Assembly (NCBI GenBank): GCA_963971305.1
Contig: OZ020305.1
Span: forward strand, 3,133,001 to 3,197,000
Direction of reading: 5' to 3'
Length of the DNA: 64,000 nt
Source: Arcuatula senhousia
Lineage: Eukaryota; Mollusca; Bivalvia; Mytilida; Mytilidae
Shown: piece by piece, positions 1 to 10,271 of the stretch
Layout: every line of letters starts with the position of its first letter
How positions within the stretch are numbered: position 1 is the stretch's first letter
Notes under the pieces: generated by a model
Seen by the model: the letters and a program-made list of their open reading frames with translations, nothing else
Databases searched by the model: none
Told to the model about the DNA's origin: nothing
Position numbers and translations under genes: made by a program

Positions 1-822
1 TTTTCATTCCATAGGCCAAAAGCATGAAAAAAACGTTGTTTTGGGGGTCGTAACCCCTATAAGGGGTCATCTGACAACTTCCACCCTATGGAGACTTTTG
101 TAGAGCTAAATGAACTGAACATTTAAGCAAGCAAAACCTTTTCCCTATCTTTTATCGTTCACAATCTATAAGGCTAAAACCATTTTTTGACATTTAAGGG
201 GCCATAACCCCTATAAGGAGTCATCTGACAATTTCGACCCAATGAACATTTTTTAGAGCTAACTAATAGCTGAACATTATGCAATTGAAATAACTTCAAT
301 GCCTTATATAGTTCTTGAAATATAATATGGGCAAACCAAACAAAAAAAACCGAAAAGAACCAATTGGAGATCAGCCATACATAAACAATACAAGCTAAAA
401 ACACGGAGAAAAACAAGAGAAAAAAGTGCAAAACGCAGAAAAAAATCAAGAAAAGGGGAAATAATTTCCACATGGTTTGTTGGAAAATTTGAGGGTAGGT
501 AGATGATGTGTTGATTACTTTAACCCTATGCCAGAATTTTGATATCTGTCACCGTTTTTGAGTTGCTTGCATAAAACTGCTGTTTTACCCCCCTGTTCTG
601 TTTTAGCAACGGCGGCTATGTTTTTTATCGGATCAATTTAGAATGAGGATCGTTTGTAGCCATTATGTCATATTTCATTACTACCAAGTATCAATCAAAT
701 TGGTTAAGTAGTTTCAGAGAAGAAGATTTTTGAAATTGTTAACGGACGACGACGGAAGACGACGGACGTCGACGGACGCAAAGTGATGGCATAAGCTCAC
801 ATGGCCTTCGGCCAGGTGAGCT
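1..822. repeat. Dispersed bivalve-type repeat with internal duplicated units
   Basis: Two diverged internal copies of a segment with the core CCCCTATAAGGGGTCATCTG begin near 53 and 208. The block closes with a run of GACGACGG-like units near 744-780, followed by an AAGTGATGGCATAAGCTCAC segment that ends in GAGCTAA. A related block with the same order (ATCTGACAA units, GACGAC run, AAAGTGATGG) occurs at 33400-33735. The shared order of parts shows one interspersed family. No coding potential was recognised and the superfamily is unknown. The 99-codon minus-strand open frame inside it has low-complexity, Phe/Leu-rich content and is not treated as a gene. Confidence 0.7.
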
Positions 823-860
823 AATAAAAAGCAAATGATCAAAGTGATAAATCAAGTTCT

Positions 861-878
861 AACCAGTTCTAACCGGTT
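861..878. promoter_or_regulatory. AACCAGTT/AACCGGTT pair (Grainyhead-like sites)
   Basis: AACCAGTT (861-868) lies 2 bases before AACCGGTT (871-878). AACCGGTT matches the consensus bound by Grainyhead/CP2 factors. The functional role is inference; an 8-bp palindrome can also occur by chance. Confidence 0.25.
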
Positions 879-969
879 AGATCCAAGAGTAACGTGGTCC
901 AATCTATTACACAGATAAATCCTTCTTTGTTTTGTTAGTTTCGCCCTTTATGGGCACCTGTACTGAGGT

Positions 970-1337
970 TTGTCCACTTGTATGGCTTTAAATTTGTTTT
1001 TTGTTCGTCTTTCATGGACGGTCCCCCCTCTACGAGCTATTGTGGTGAAGGTCGTATCTTTGTGTTGTTGCATAGCTTTACTCCTTTTTCTCCTCCTGCT
1101 CCCACTCCTCAGTTTCCTCCCTTCTTCTTCTCCCCCTTATTCCCCCCGTCATTTTCCTTCAATTCCTTCCTTCTACTTTTCTCTTGTTTTTCCCCGTGTT
1201 TTTAGCTTGTATTGTTCATGTATGGCTGATCTCCAATTGGTTCTTTTTCGTTTTTGTCTCGCCTGCGACGAATAGTCGCGAAAGCGAGACATAGGTATTA
1301 CTTTCCGGTGGCGGCGACGGCGGCGGCGGCGGCGGCG
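970..1337. repeat. Pyrimidine-rich tract, short palindrome and GGC microsatellite
   Basis: Positions 1075-1200 are a C/T-rich tract. At 1256-1290 GTCTCGC pairs with GCGAGAC, with an inner GCGAC/GTCGC pair, giving a compact hairpin. A (GGC)n run follows at about 1309-1337. The string GCGAGACATA recurs near 1935, beyond the tandem repeats, so this is probably part of a dispersed repeat. The open frames here reflect the pyrimidine bias and are not supported as genes. Confidence 0.6.
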
Positions 1338-1900
1338 TAAACTTTTTTGTAAGACTTTTGTGGACGATGAATTGCTGGAAAAGAGTAATAGCTAGGCATC
1401 TGATATTTGGTATACAGACAGTTCAGGGTATGGTCTACGCAACTGTCACCATGCCGTGTGATCCTGACCCCATTTTCACGCTCCAGTGACTCTGTGAACT
1501 TAGGTCTTTTTTTAGACGGTAAACTTTTTTGTAAGACTTTTGTGGACGATGAATTGCTGGAAAAGAATAATAGCTAGGCATCTGATATTTGGATACAGAC
1601 AGTTCAGGGTATGGTCTACGCAACTGTCACCATGCCGTGTGATCCTGACCCCATTTTCACGCTCCAGTGACTCTGTGAACTTAGGCCTTTTTTAGACGGT
1701 AAACTTTTTTGTAAGACTTTTGTGGACGATGAATTGCTGGAAAAGTATAATAGCTAGGCATCTGATATTTGGTATACAGACATTTGAGTTTATGGTCTAC
1801 CCAACTTACAGTCGATGTGTGACCCTGAACCCATTTTTACACTGTAGTGACTCTGTTTTCTTGGGTCTTTTTTTTTCAGGCAGAAAACTTTTTGTAATAC
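1338..1900. repeat. Three-copy tandem repeat, period about 180-183 bp
   Basis: Copies begin at 1338, 1520 and 1700 with TAAACTTTTTTGTAAGACTT, and each continues with TGGACGATGAATTGCTGGAA and the GCATCTGATATTTGG segment. The first two are nearly identical; the third diverges after GGTATACAGACA. A partial fourth start (AAAACTTTTTGTAATACTT) lies near 1883. Open frames on both strands break at copy boundaries, so no protein is called. Confidence 0.9.
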
Positions 1901-2166
1901 TTAGGTAGTTGATTTTAGTGATGGTGCCGGCAGGCGAGACATACTTTTAGTGGCCACACTTGTTTTTGTTTGGTTTGCCCATTTTTGTTAAATACAGTTC
2001 TATAGTCTTGGTTAACAGTTTCTGGTTGCTTCTTTGGATCTTATATTCGTATATCAATGTCCTTGGGTAATGTCATTTCTGTTGATGGTTACCATCTTCC
2101 TGGTGGAGTCACAGTTGATGTCTAAAGCGGTTTTGAATCCACGCACTTTGCAAAGGCGGGACGAAA

Positions 2167-2400
2167 TTAAAGTGTGTAAAGTTTTCGGTTAACAAGAAGT
2201 AGATGTTCGATTGACCCGTTGGGACCTTTTGGATTTGAGTACTTTTCATTTGTTGAATAATTTTGGTTTTTTGACTTTCCAATGTTTTGATTCAAATGCT
2301 GCTGATTAGAGGTATCTCCTTGAAATATCGATATACAGAATACCAAAATAGAGCGTTGTTTACCCATTTTGATAATTGTATTTTTCAATATAAAGCTTGT
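2167..2400 (-). pseudogene. Coding-like relic of an unrecognised dispersed element
   Basis: The minus-strand translation contains QHLNQNIGKSKNQ. The plus strand at 61694-61890 contains the related AAFNQNIGRSKAKS in an alignable context, starting with MGK or MGS in both. Two independent copies that conserve a peptide reading suggest descent from a coding mobile element rather than chance. No domain was recognised. A short similar string (AGAATACCAAAATGGGCGTT) also occurs near 18985. This copy is short and has no visible gene structure, so it is treated as a relic. Confidence 0.4.
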
Positions 2401-2689
2401 CACCAAATATTAACAACCTAGGACTTATAGTAAATGTGTTACGAGTAAACAAAAACGGGGCGGAACTACGGATGGACACAGATATACTCTCTCTCCTTCG
2501 ATGTGGGGTATACGGATATTTTGTTGAATAATAACATGTATGTATGTTTTACCTTACGAACTCTCCCAACTTGTCATGCAACATTTTTAAGGCTGGATGA
2601 AGCAAGGGGTTTCACTTAGTCCTGCTAAGAATACCCCAATCCGACGGACAAAATGATTGCAATATAGCCCCCTATCTTTCGAGTGGGGT

Positions 2690-2905
2690 TATCATTAAAT
2701 ACTGGAATATAAAGTCTATAGTCGTGACATTATAGGCTAGAAGCCTCTGCAGCGACTCATTACTAGACACCGCGCTTAGTGCCATGGGTAGACCAGCCCA
2801 TGCCACACCATCGCTAGGGTTGGCTGCTCCAGTTTCAGTTAAACCGGAGACCGGAATCGTCTTCCAATACGTGTAGGGTCTACTTGGAATTCAGGAGACG
2901 AAATA
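2690..2905. repeat. Dispersed repeat, intact copy
   Basis: TATAGTCGTGACATTATAGG, GTGCCATGGGTAGACCAGCC and a CGGAGACCGG segment occur in the same order as at 9815-10270, where the copy is split by a small inverted-repeat insertion. This copy gives the uninterrupted arrangement. No coding content was recognised. Confidence 0.65.
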
Positions 2906-3535
2906 AAACAGGTTTTCAAGCTATATCTGACATGTATGTCATCAATCTTAATTTTACTTTACTATATTTGCTAAAAAGATTGTCAGGATCGAGCTACGGT
3001 TAAAAGGTACTTGATCGACTGACAAATCTGAGTCTCTAAAACTTTTCAAGAATAATTGTCTTCCTAATTGTATTTATAGTAGGTTGAACTTTTGTTGTTT
3101 TTTTTTTCTCATTTTATAATTATTTTATATATCATTTTATGGCTACAGAGCCAAGGTTTTTCAAATATCCATGTTTAACTCAAATTCCTAATATTAAGTT
3201 TAATCAACCAATTGTACTAGTGTAATAAAGATGGAAAATGGTGTGAAACGGGAAAGCAAGGGGTAAAAAAATGGAAAACATGGAGGGGGTGAAAGGCAAA
3301 CTATTGCGGAAAATCTGCAAGATAACTACAAAGGAAAAGGTATGATAAAAGCCAAATATGGCCTAATGGGAACTAGGAAATGTGCATTTATCTGTCTTGT
3401 TTAATAGACCTACGTTAAATGGTTTATATAAAACATGTATGTAGGACAAATAAAACACTTATTCTGCTTTCCGTTTCGTTTCCCGTTTTTGTTCCGCATT
3501 CCGTTTCCGCGTTTTAGTAACACCAATTGTGCACA

Positions 3536-4325
3536 CATTATATTATATCGTGCGAGCATTATATTATGTTGTGCGCACATTATATTTATATTGTGCGCAC
3601 ATTATATTATATTGTGCGCACATTATATTTATATTGTGCGCACATTATATTATATTGTGCGCACATTATATTATATTGTGCGCACAACATATTATATTGT
3701 GCGCGCAACATATTATATTGCGCGCACAACATATTATATTGTGCGCACATTATATTATATTGTGCGCACAAAATAATATATTGTGCGCACAAAATAATAT
3801 ATTGTGCGCACAAAATATAATATGTTGTGCGCACAATATAATATGTTGTGCGCACAATATAATATAATGTGCGCACAAAATAATATAATGTGCGCACAAT
3901 ATAATATGATGTGCGCACAATATAATATAATGTGCGCACAATATAATATAATGTGCGCATAATATAATATAATGTGCGCACAATATAATATGTTGTGCGC
4001 ACAATATAATATAATGTGCGCACAATATAATATGTTGTGCGCACAATATAATATGTTGTGCGCACAATATAATATGTTGCGCGCGCACAATATAATATGT
4101 TGTGCGCGCAATATAATATGTTGTGCGCGCAATATAATATGTTGCGCGCACAATATAATATGTTGTGCGCACAATATAATATAATGTGCGCACAATATAA
4201 TATAATGTGCGCACAATATAAATATGTTGTGCGCACAATATAATATAATGTGCGCACAATATAATATGTTGTGCGCACAATATAATATGTTGTGCGCACA
4301 ATATAATATGTTGTGCGCACAATAT
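3536..4325. repeat. 21-bp satellite array in two inverted blocks
   Basis: A 21-bp unit is built from a 12-bp palindromic core, typically TTGTGCGCACAA or a close variant, plus a 9-bp AT spacer. From 3536 to about 3770 the unit reads GTGCGCACATTATATTATA. From about 3790 to 4325 it reads GTGCGCACAATATAATATA, the reverse complement of the left unit in another register. The orientation flips near 3770-3790, so the array is a long imperfect inverted repeat. Long open frames of ILCAHYI or RTLYYIV type on both strands arise because 21 is divisible by 3; they are not genes. No terminal inverted repeats or target-site duplication were found at the array edges. Confidence 0.92.
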
Positions 4326-4837
4326 AATTTTTTTCTTTGTATGTCCCTATCCGGGCTCCGTAGGAAACAAATACATCTGTACCAATTAAAGTTTTAACTA
4401 CACGATGTGTCATTCTTTTAAAAAGGCAGATTAATATATGCATTCTTGCTTATTTATGGGTCCCTCTGTAAAATGTGTTGATATATATTTATGAGTCTAA
4501 ACGAAGTAGAAACTCCATCATATCCTTGGCACGTAGCCGTTAGAGGATATTTATATATATTGAACAGGATTTTTTGTTTTTTGTTTCCGTATTTTCATGT
4601 AGTTTTGTTTTGCTTTGGGGTATCTCACTATAAATTTTGGTTACTTTTGTTTTTGTTTTCTTTTGTTTAGTGATGTTTTATTTCTTTTCTGTATGAGGGA
4701 AAGGTTTTGTAAAGGTTAACAGCATTGTTTTATCCTAAGCAAAAGACCAACTCATCTATTCATAATTACGTATGAATAGAGGTATAGGCTTAGGTGTAAA
4801 AAATAAAATAGGAAATACTGTTCTTCATTCTGTTTAG

Positions 4838-5046
4838 ATTGGTGGATTGGACTTTTTAATTCAAGTACTGATGGCCTTTTCAAGTGGCTCACAAAATCGC
4901 AAACTATAACTCAGTCTGCTTCTTATTTTGCGTGGGGACCAAGTAATCCTAGCGAGAATGCCTGGAGGGTTTGCATGTCCAGAAAGTTCATGTACAGATG
5001 GCGAGACGAACCTTACGCATCGTCATTTAGATTTATTTGCAAAAAG
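4838..5046 (+). CDS. C-type-lectin-like domain exon (partial gene)
   Basis: This is a 209-nt exon with acceptor TTCTGTTTAG before 4838 and donor GTAAGT at 5047. The reading frame starts with two bases of a split codon (phase 1 intron) and closes in phase 0. The 69 complete codons include WWIGLFN, a WLTK segment, YFAWGPSNPSEN, WRVCMS, YRWRDEPY and RFICKK. These match the second half of a C-type-lectin-like domain: the WIGL strand, the W-x-P-x-N loop, the penultimate Cys region, the WxD strand and the final FIC. The position that normally holds the third conserved Cys (after WxD) reads EPY, so one canonical disulfide partner is missing. The loop is GPSNPSEN rather than EPN or QPD, so the sugar-binding triad is not canonical. 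Bivalves have large lectin families active in immunity and mucus, and a secreted product would be typical. No other exons were found in the window. The exon may belong to a functional gene with distant exons or to a relic. Confidence 0.8.
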
Positions 5047-5052
5047 GTAAGT

Positions 5053-6084
5053 GTTGTAAATGTGTATGGGCATTGTATATGACATTGTATATACAACAAT
5101 GCAATGTTTGAAAATTTATATGTAAAGGTTTATAATGGTATGCCTCTGCCATATTAAAAAAAACAAAAAATATGAATTATTTGATTATTAAACACTGAGC
5201 AAATAAAAGGGCTGTTATATCGGATTTTCTTAGTTATTTGTCGTTTATTTGCACTCATTCCAAATCTCATTCTCTTCCATGCACAATACTGACACGTGAT
5301 TGTCAGAGCTACATGTATCAATCATTTATTATAAACCGTGAATTGTGATTGTTATAAGCATAGCACTTCATTGCACTTCTTTGATTTGAAAATTGAGCAA
5401 AAAATATTTTTCTTCATTGAAGCGGATTTTTCTCAGGTAAATTTTTTGGTACTAAAAAAAAATCGACATTTAAACATAAAGTTGACCAGAAAAGGTGAAA
5501 TATATTCAAAATTAGTTTAATAAAAAAAAAACATGAAAAGGAGAAAAACAGAAACTATACATGTAGATGAATAAAAAAAAAATTACAAGTTTTTATTTGA
5601 ACTAATAACAGTGCTCGTCTCCTTTTATTAACTGTTAAATTTATACCTTCAAACCATGGTGTAAATTCATACACTGTATATTAGCCCATGTTTTGAAACT
5701 AAGGGACCGACCATTTAACTTGTTTTTTGTTCCTAAAAAAATATTCTGAAAATTACTTTTGATCAAACAAATATTTTGGTAGCAGAAGGTAAGAAAAAAA
5801 GTATTCTGAAGAAGGATTCTGCCATATAATGATAATAACAAAAACAAAAAAGATTCCGTCGCGACGCTTTCGAAAAATAAATATGTTTGTAAAAACTGTC
5901 TGAGCAAAACAAAAAGACCAGCCCCCTTCAAATTAAAGGGTCCGTCCCTAACCGAAGAAAGGTAACAATTATGTATCACAACCGTAAAGATATTACGATT
6001 TTCTCACAGTCATGAGGATTGACATACTACCCAACTTTACTTGTATTTCTAATGTGCTGAAGAAAGAATCGCACACTTTGATAC
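5053..6084. other. Non-coding stretch after the lectin exon
   Basis: AT-rich DNA with several A runs. TTGCACTCATTCCAAATCTC near 5249 resembles, in inverse orientation, strings near 17800 and 29725, so a fragment of that dispersed family is present. No exon, RNA gene or complete element was recognised. Confidence 0.5.
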
Positions 6085-6290
6085 CTTCACAACCGTGTTG
6101 TATTTTGTGGTACGACCGGGCCCATCGCAATGGAAGAGAATGTTCGGTGCGCTATAAAACCTGGTTGAACCCAGCATTTCTAAAATTGAATTGCATGTAC
6201 CAAGGCAGGAACATTGCAATCTTCAATTTTCCGGAATGTCTTCCATGTTTTGTCTTTTCTTATGTACATTGAAATTGATTCTCCAAAGGT
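6085..6290 (+). repeat. Dispersed tail repeat (bivalve type), copy 1
   Basis: The landmarks are ATCGCAATGGAAGAG, TATAAAACCTGG, a CATGTACCAAG string and CCATGTTTTGTCTTTTCT. They occur in the same order at 63060-63230 and in part at 21590-21730 and 33800-34040. At 62728-63230 the repeat directly follows a reverse-transcriptase fragment, which suggests it is the 3' portion of a Penelope-like retroelement. The 86-codon frame through it is not a gene. Confidence 0.65.
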
Positions 6291-7466
6291 ATGATAACCT
6301 TAAATAAGATTCAATGCCATTTTTATACAAATCAAATTTTTTTACAATTTGGAACCTGCATGGATTAAAACGTAGCTTCAGAAATCCAGTTGTGCTATGT
6401 TTTTGTGTCTTTTCGGCTCAAAGGGATAACCGAATGAAATGCTACTCTCTTATTTCATAAAATAAACACAAATTTCAGAAAATTATAAAAAAAAACACAA
6501 ATGCAAACAAAGACCCATGAAATACATAAACAAATTAATTTTTCGTTTCAGAAATTAAACTGACATGGATTTATTTGGTAGGAACATGGATACACAGAGC
6601 TGACCCTTTGTACTAACGAATAGTATAACAAATAAGTCAAAAATGTTTGTGTGTGTGTGTATGTGTGTTTGTATTTGTTTTACAACACTCACATTGGTTG
6701 TCTTATCTATACAACTAGACAAACTTGAAGAAAGCTTTACAATTAGCAGATTTACATAATTCTAAAAAGTACCTGTACGTGGTTACATAAGAAGGTTTGT
6801 CGTCTGTTCATTCTTTTTGCGGTCGATGTTACAATTTCCTAAATTTTCTAAAATGAAGATCTTTGTATTTTATTCAAGTAAAACTTCACTTGTGTTTTCC
6901 AATGTGTTTTCATATTGGCAAGATATTTTAGTGGTGCGTGTTACGCTTACGTGAAGTATACATTTCTTTTGCGTTTTTTATTTGTTTTATGGGCTGTTTC
7001 AAAAAAAAATGACGCAAAAGTGTGACATAGGTGGTAAAAAATCAAATATGTTAAAAGTAGTCTAACTACACATGCTAAAGACCCAAATATATTCAATTTT
7101 TAAAATTTATTAAGCATTTGCAAAGAAAATACATCGGAAAAAAATATCAGCATTTTTATGACAGCTTTTTGGGCTCATTTTTTTGATAAAATACAGGATT
7201 TTCAGGAGCCAATTTGAAAAAAGTGGTTTGATTTTGGTTTAATTCTCCGTCATTTTGTATTTCACTAATACTCAAAAACGAAAAAAATTCATTGATTTTT
7301 CATGCAAAATGTTACCATTGAAAAAAAACTTTAATTTGAGCACTGAAACATGCTTTAAAGGAAACTTCTGGGTTGCTCATTCGTCCACAGAAAATTTCAT
7401 AGAAATATATCTTTCTAATTTTTAGTTCTTAATGGACAAAGTAGCAATCAATTTTCAATATAAACA

Positions 7467-9491
7467 TGTTACACTCCTGACATAGCAAATATTTAGCTTG
7501 AAACAATATATATTATGATCAGTATATCACTTTTTGACTTGAGGTTTTTTGCCAAAGCACAAAAACTTCAATTAACATAACTTATTTCATAAATTTGTAT
7601 GAAATATTTAAAATTTGTAGCTCAAAAGTGGTGTTACACTCCTGACATCCCCAAAACAACAATTGTACCATATATTGTAATACATAGGTGTAAAGATCAT
7701 GATCTAACAGTTGTATATTGCTTGAAGGAACAATTTGATCATTATTTGATTAAAAATTAGTAGTATACAAGTTATTTTCAAATATGTCAGGAGTGTAACA
7801 TTTTTATTTGAACGGTATAAAGGTCTTGTAAAGAATTAATAAGCAGAGAATAGATTAGATTGTTGCTGCATAAACTTGGACTATTTCATTTCATGTAGTT
7901 TTTTTATGATCAACCATATGAAAAAAATGTATATTTTTAAAAAATATGAATTGCTATAGCTCACACATTGCAACATCCATTCAGAAGTCAGTATGAGTGG
8001 CAAAAAGCAAGTTATGGACTGCAAATTAATCTAAATCAAACATAATTTATCATGAAAGATATCTAGTTTTGGTTAAAAGTCAACAAAAAGTGTTAATTAT
8101 ATTTTAAATGCAAGTTATCCAACAAATTAAAGTGTTTATACTCCTGACATTTTCAAAAGTGTTACACTCCTGACACCACTTATTCAAATATCTATACTAC
8201 TAAAATAACGAAGCGTTTTTTTGTTAGCCGGGTTGCAGCCTAAACAACAAATGCTACGACTAAGCTTTATATTTCAAAAATAGGGGATGGTTGTGCCCTT
8301 TTAAAATTTAATTAGCACATATGCAATTATGTCTGCAGTTTGCTAATTAACCTAATTAATTGATCCGGAAACGCTATAGCCGTCATCGTTCCGGAATTTA
8401 ATATACCCTCCTTTTTTATAATGTTTGAAATTATTTCCCCTGTTTTCAGACAAATACCCCCAAAAAAAAACCACAAAACTTTTCCATTAATTATGCTCTA
8501 TATTTAAAGATTTCATATAATAGATTATATTGGTATGTTTACTATAAAATGTATGCAAAAAATGTTTTATCGTCAAAAATTGAAACTTGATAGAAAAATG
8601 AAAACCATATTGAAATTTTAAAATGTGAAAACTAGGCTCAACGATAAATTTGCGTAGAGATTGAATGAAATTTGTCCTGCCACTGGACTTAAGTTTGAAA
8701 ATAAAATCTACAGGTATAAAATAAACAAAACTAAGACTTATTTAAAGTTAAAAATAATACCGTGGAACCTCCAGTCTTCCAGAATTCTGACCAGTACCTC
8801 CCCGCGGTGGAAGACGGGCCCTGCATCCATCGATAACAAAGGATCAGTCAGCCGTAGAACCTTTAATTTGAGATTAGCACAACCATGTATGGTCATGCAA
8901 ATGCAATGTCTACATGTATTTTTAAAGCAATGCAACGATTGATTTTTCCGCGAATTCGCGGGTTTTTCCTAGTTTCATATAAATAGTGTACATGAAATTG
9001 CCACTTGTGGGAATTTTTAACTAAGGACAGCTAGCTGAATAAATTAAACCCAAAATTGACATGAAGAACATCATCATATTGGAACAGCACCCTCTTAAAG
9101 ATGAGTGTTACACTCCTGACAAGTGAACTTTCAGAGCTAATAAAATTTAAATGAAGCAGCTAACAGACATTATGGTGCTTCTTATTTCAGCCCAAATATC
9201 CACTTGATCAGCTGGTATTTTCTTCAGATGATAGACAATCTTTCTATTAAAAAAAAATTTAGTCTAATGCAGCTTGGTGACAATTTTTTATGCATTTATT
9301 TTGGGGTTCAAGCTACTTGAAACTATCCGTCTACGTTTTACTATCAAACATAAATAAACCAATCATATACCAACAGTTTGCTGACGTTTGCAATTTTATG
9401 ATACAATACACTTTAGTGGTTTTCTTAAATTGTCATATAGAAGTAAAGAGTATTTTCTAAATGTCACACTAAAAGTGTTACACTCCTGACA
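7467..9491. repeat. Seven interspersed copies of TGTTACACTCCTGACA
   Basis: Six copies are in + orientation (one a variant with TTTATAC) and one (7785-7800) is inverted. Six sit in the left 1.2 kb or just before the Helitron, and two lie to its right near the element end. AT-rich filler of irregular length separates them, so they are not a simple tandem array. Transposase-binding sites are the likeliest role; this is inference. Confidence 0.85.
8193..8972 (+). mobile_element. Non-autonomous Helitron, complete
   Basis: The 5' end is TCTATACTACTAAAATAACG with a leading TC. The 3' end has a perfect 14-bp palindrome CCGCGAATTCGCGG (8948-8961), a 7-nt spacer GTTTTTC and terminal CTAG (8969-8972). 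It sits between A (8192) and T (8973), the standard Helitron insertion between A and T without target duplication. All four Helitron end features are present. The 780-bp length and absence of Rep or helicase reading make it non-autonomous. The 93-codon plus frame and 65-codon minus frame inside are not supported as genes. Confidence 0.9.
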
Positions 9492-9814
9492 ATTTTGACT
9501 ACATAACTAAGCACCATTTTTGAATGAATAAAGATAGAGTAATGAAATTTTGCATGAAGTTTCTGTACATAGAAATACATATTTAGGAACAAAAAGTCTT
9601 TATTTAAAATGATAAATATGAAAATTAAGGAGTGAAAAAGGAATCGCGTCATTTTTTTTAAACAGCCCTTATACGCTTTTCGGGTCATATACTAGTAATC
9701 CGTTTTAATTTGACAAGGTTTGAAAGATGGAAAGCGAGTTCTAAATGCTTTGAGGTTTGTTATTCAATTTAGAAAGTCTAATGTCTGTTTTGAAGAGTGA
9801 GTGTCGATGATGAT

Positions 9815-10270
9815 GGGTGTTTATAGTCGTGACTATAGGCTATATACATGTAGCCTCTGTGCCATGGGTCTTCCAGCCCATGAAACACCACCAGAGTTAG
9901 CTGCTCTAATAGACGATCTTCCAATTTCGAATTTCTTGGTAATTGTCGAAATCTTACCTCAAATTACTGGATAACTGGTTGCCGATGTCAACTGCGCGTA
10001 AAATTCATTATTTTAGTGTAAATGAATTGGTTTGAAAGGACCCTCGGAGCGAAACAAATTAATTCATTTCATGTATGATCCATAAGAAAACACATTTAAT
10101 AGATGGATAGAATAATTCAGTCCCTGTACTCTCTTCTAACAAAGCTGCCATTTTACCCCCATTGACCTCTCGTGACCCCTATTCTAACATCCGGAACGTT
10201 CCGGAATGGCACTTTTGGAAGATCGTCTATTACTAAAGAACTGGAGACAGGAACTGTGTCCCACCCCGGG
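9815..10270. repeat. Dispersed repeat copy split by an insertion
   Basis: The left part (TATAGTCGTGACTATAGG, CCATGGGTCTTCCAGCCCAT, GCTGCTCT) and right part (ACTAAAGAACTGGAGACAGG) match the continuous copy at 2690-2905. The two parts are separated by 324 bp bounded by inverted repeats (9908-10231). Confidence 0.65.
9908..10231. mobile_element. MITE-like insertion, 324 bp
   Basis: The left terminus AATAGACGATCTTCCAA (9908-9924) is the exact inverse of the right terminus TTGGAAGATCGTCTATT (10215-10231). The element sits inside a dispersed repeat that is continuous elsewhere, which supports insertion. A clear target-site duplication was not found. No coding content was seen. Confidence 0.65.
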
Positions 10271-10271
10271 G

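Larger units (their letters stand above)
6991..9668. mobile_element. 2.7-kb TIR element with seven internal 16-bp motifs
   Basis: The left end GGGCTGTTTCAAAAAAAAAT (continuing GACGC, 6991-7015) is the inverse of the right end at 9646-9668, GCGTCATTTTTTTT then AAACAGCCC. Both ends are flanked by TTAT (6987-6990 and 9669-9672), a probable 4-bp target-site duplication. Inside, TGTTACACTCCTGACA occurs at 7467, 7632, 8162, 9106 and 9476, as a variant at 8133, and inverted at 7785-7800. A Helitron interrupts it at 8193-8972. No transposase reading was found, so it looks non-autonomous. The superfamily is unassigned. Confidence 0.8.

Noticed and set aside
970..1275. Open frames of 75-101 codons near the (GGC)n run
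   Set aside because: The content is pyrimidine-tract driven (Phe, Leu, Ser, Pro), with overlapping frames and no domain.
3536..4325. Long open reading frames on both strands (up to 278 codons)
   Set aside because: They result from a 21-bp unit without stops in several frames. The peptide is a simple repeat and no gene signals are present.
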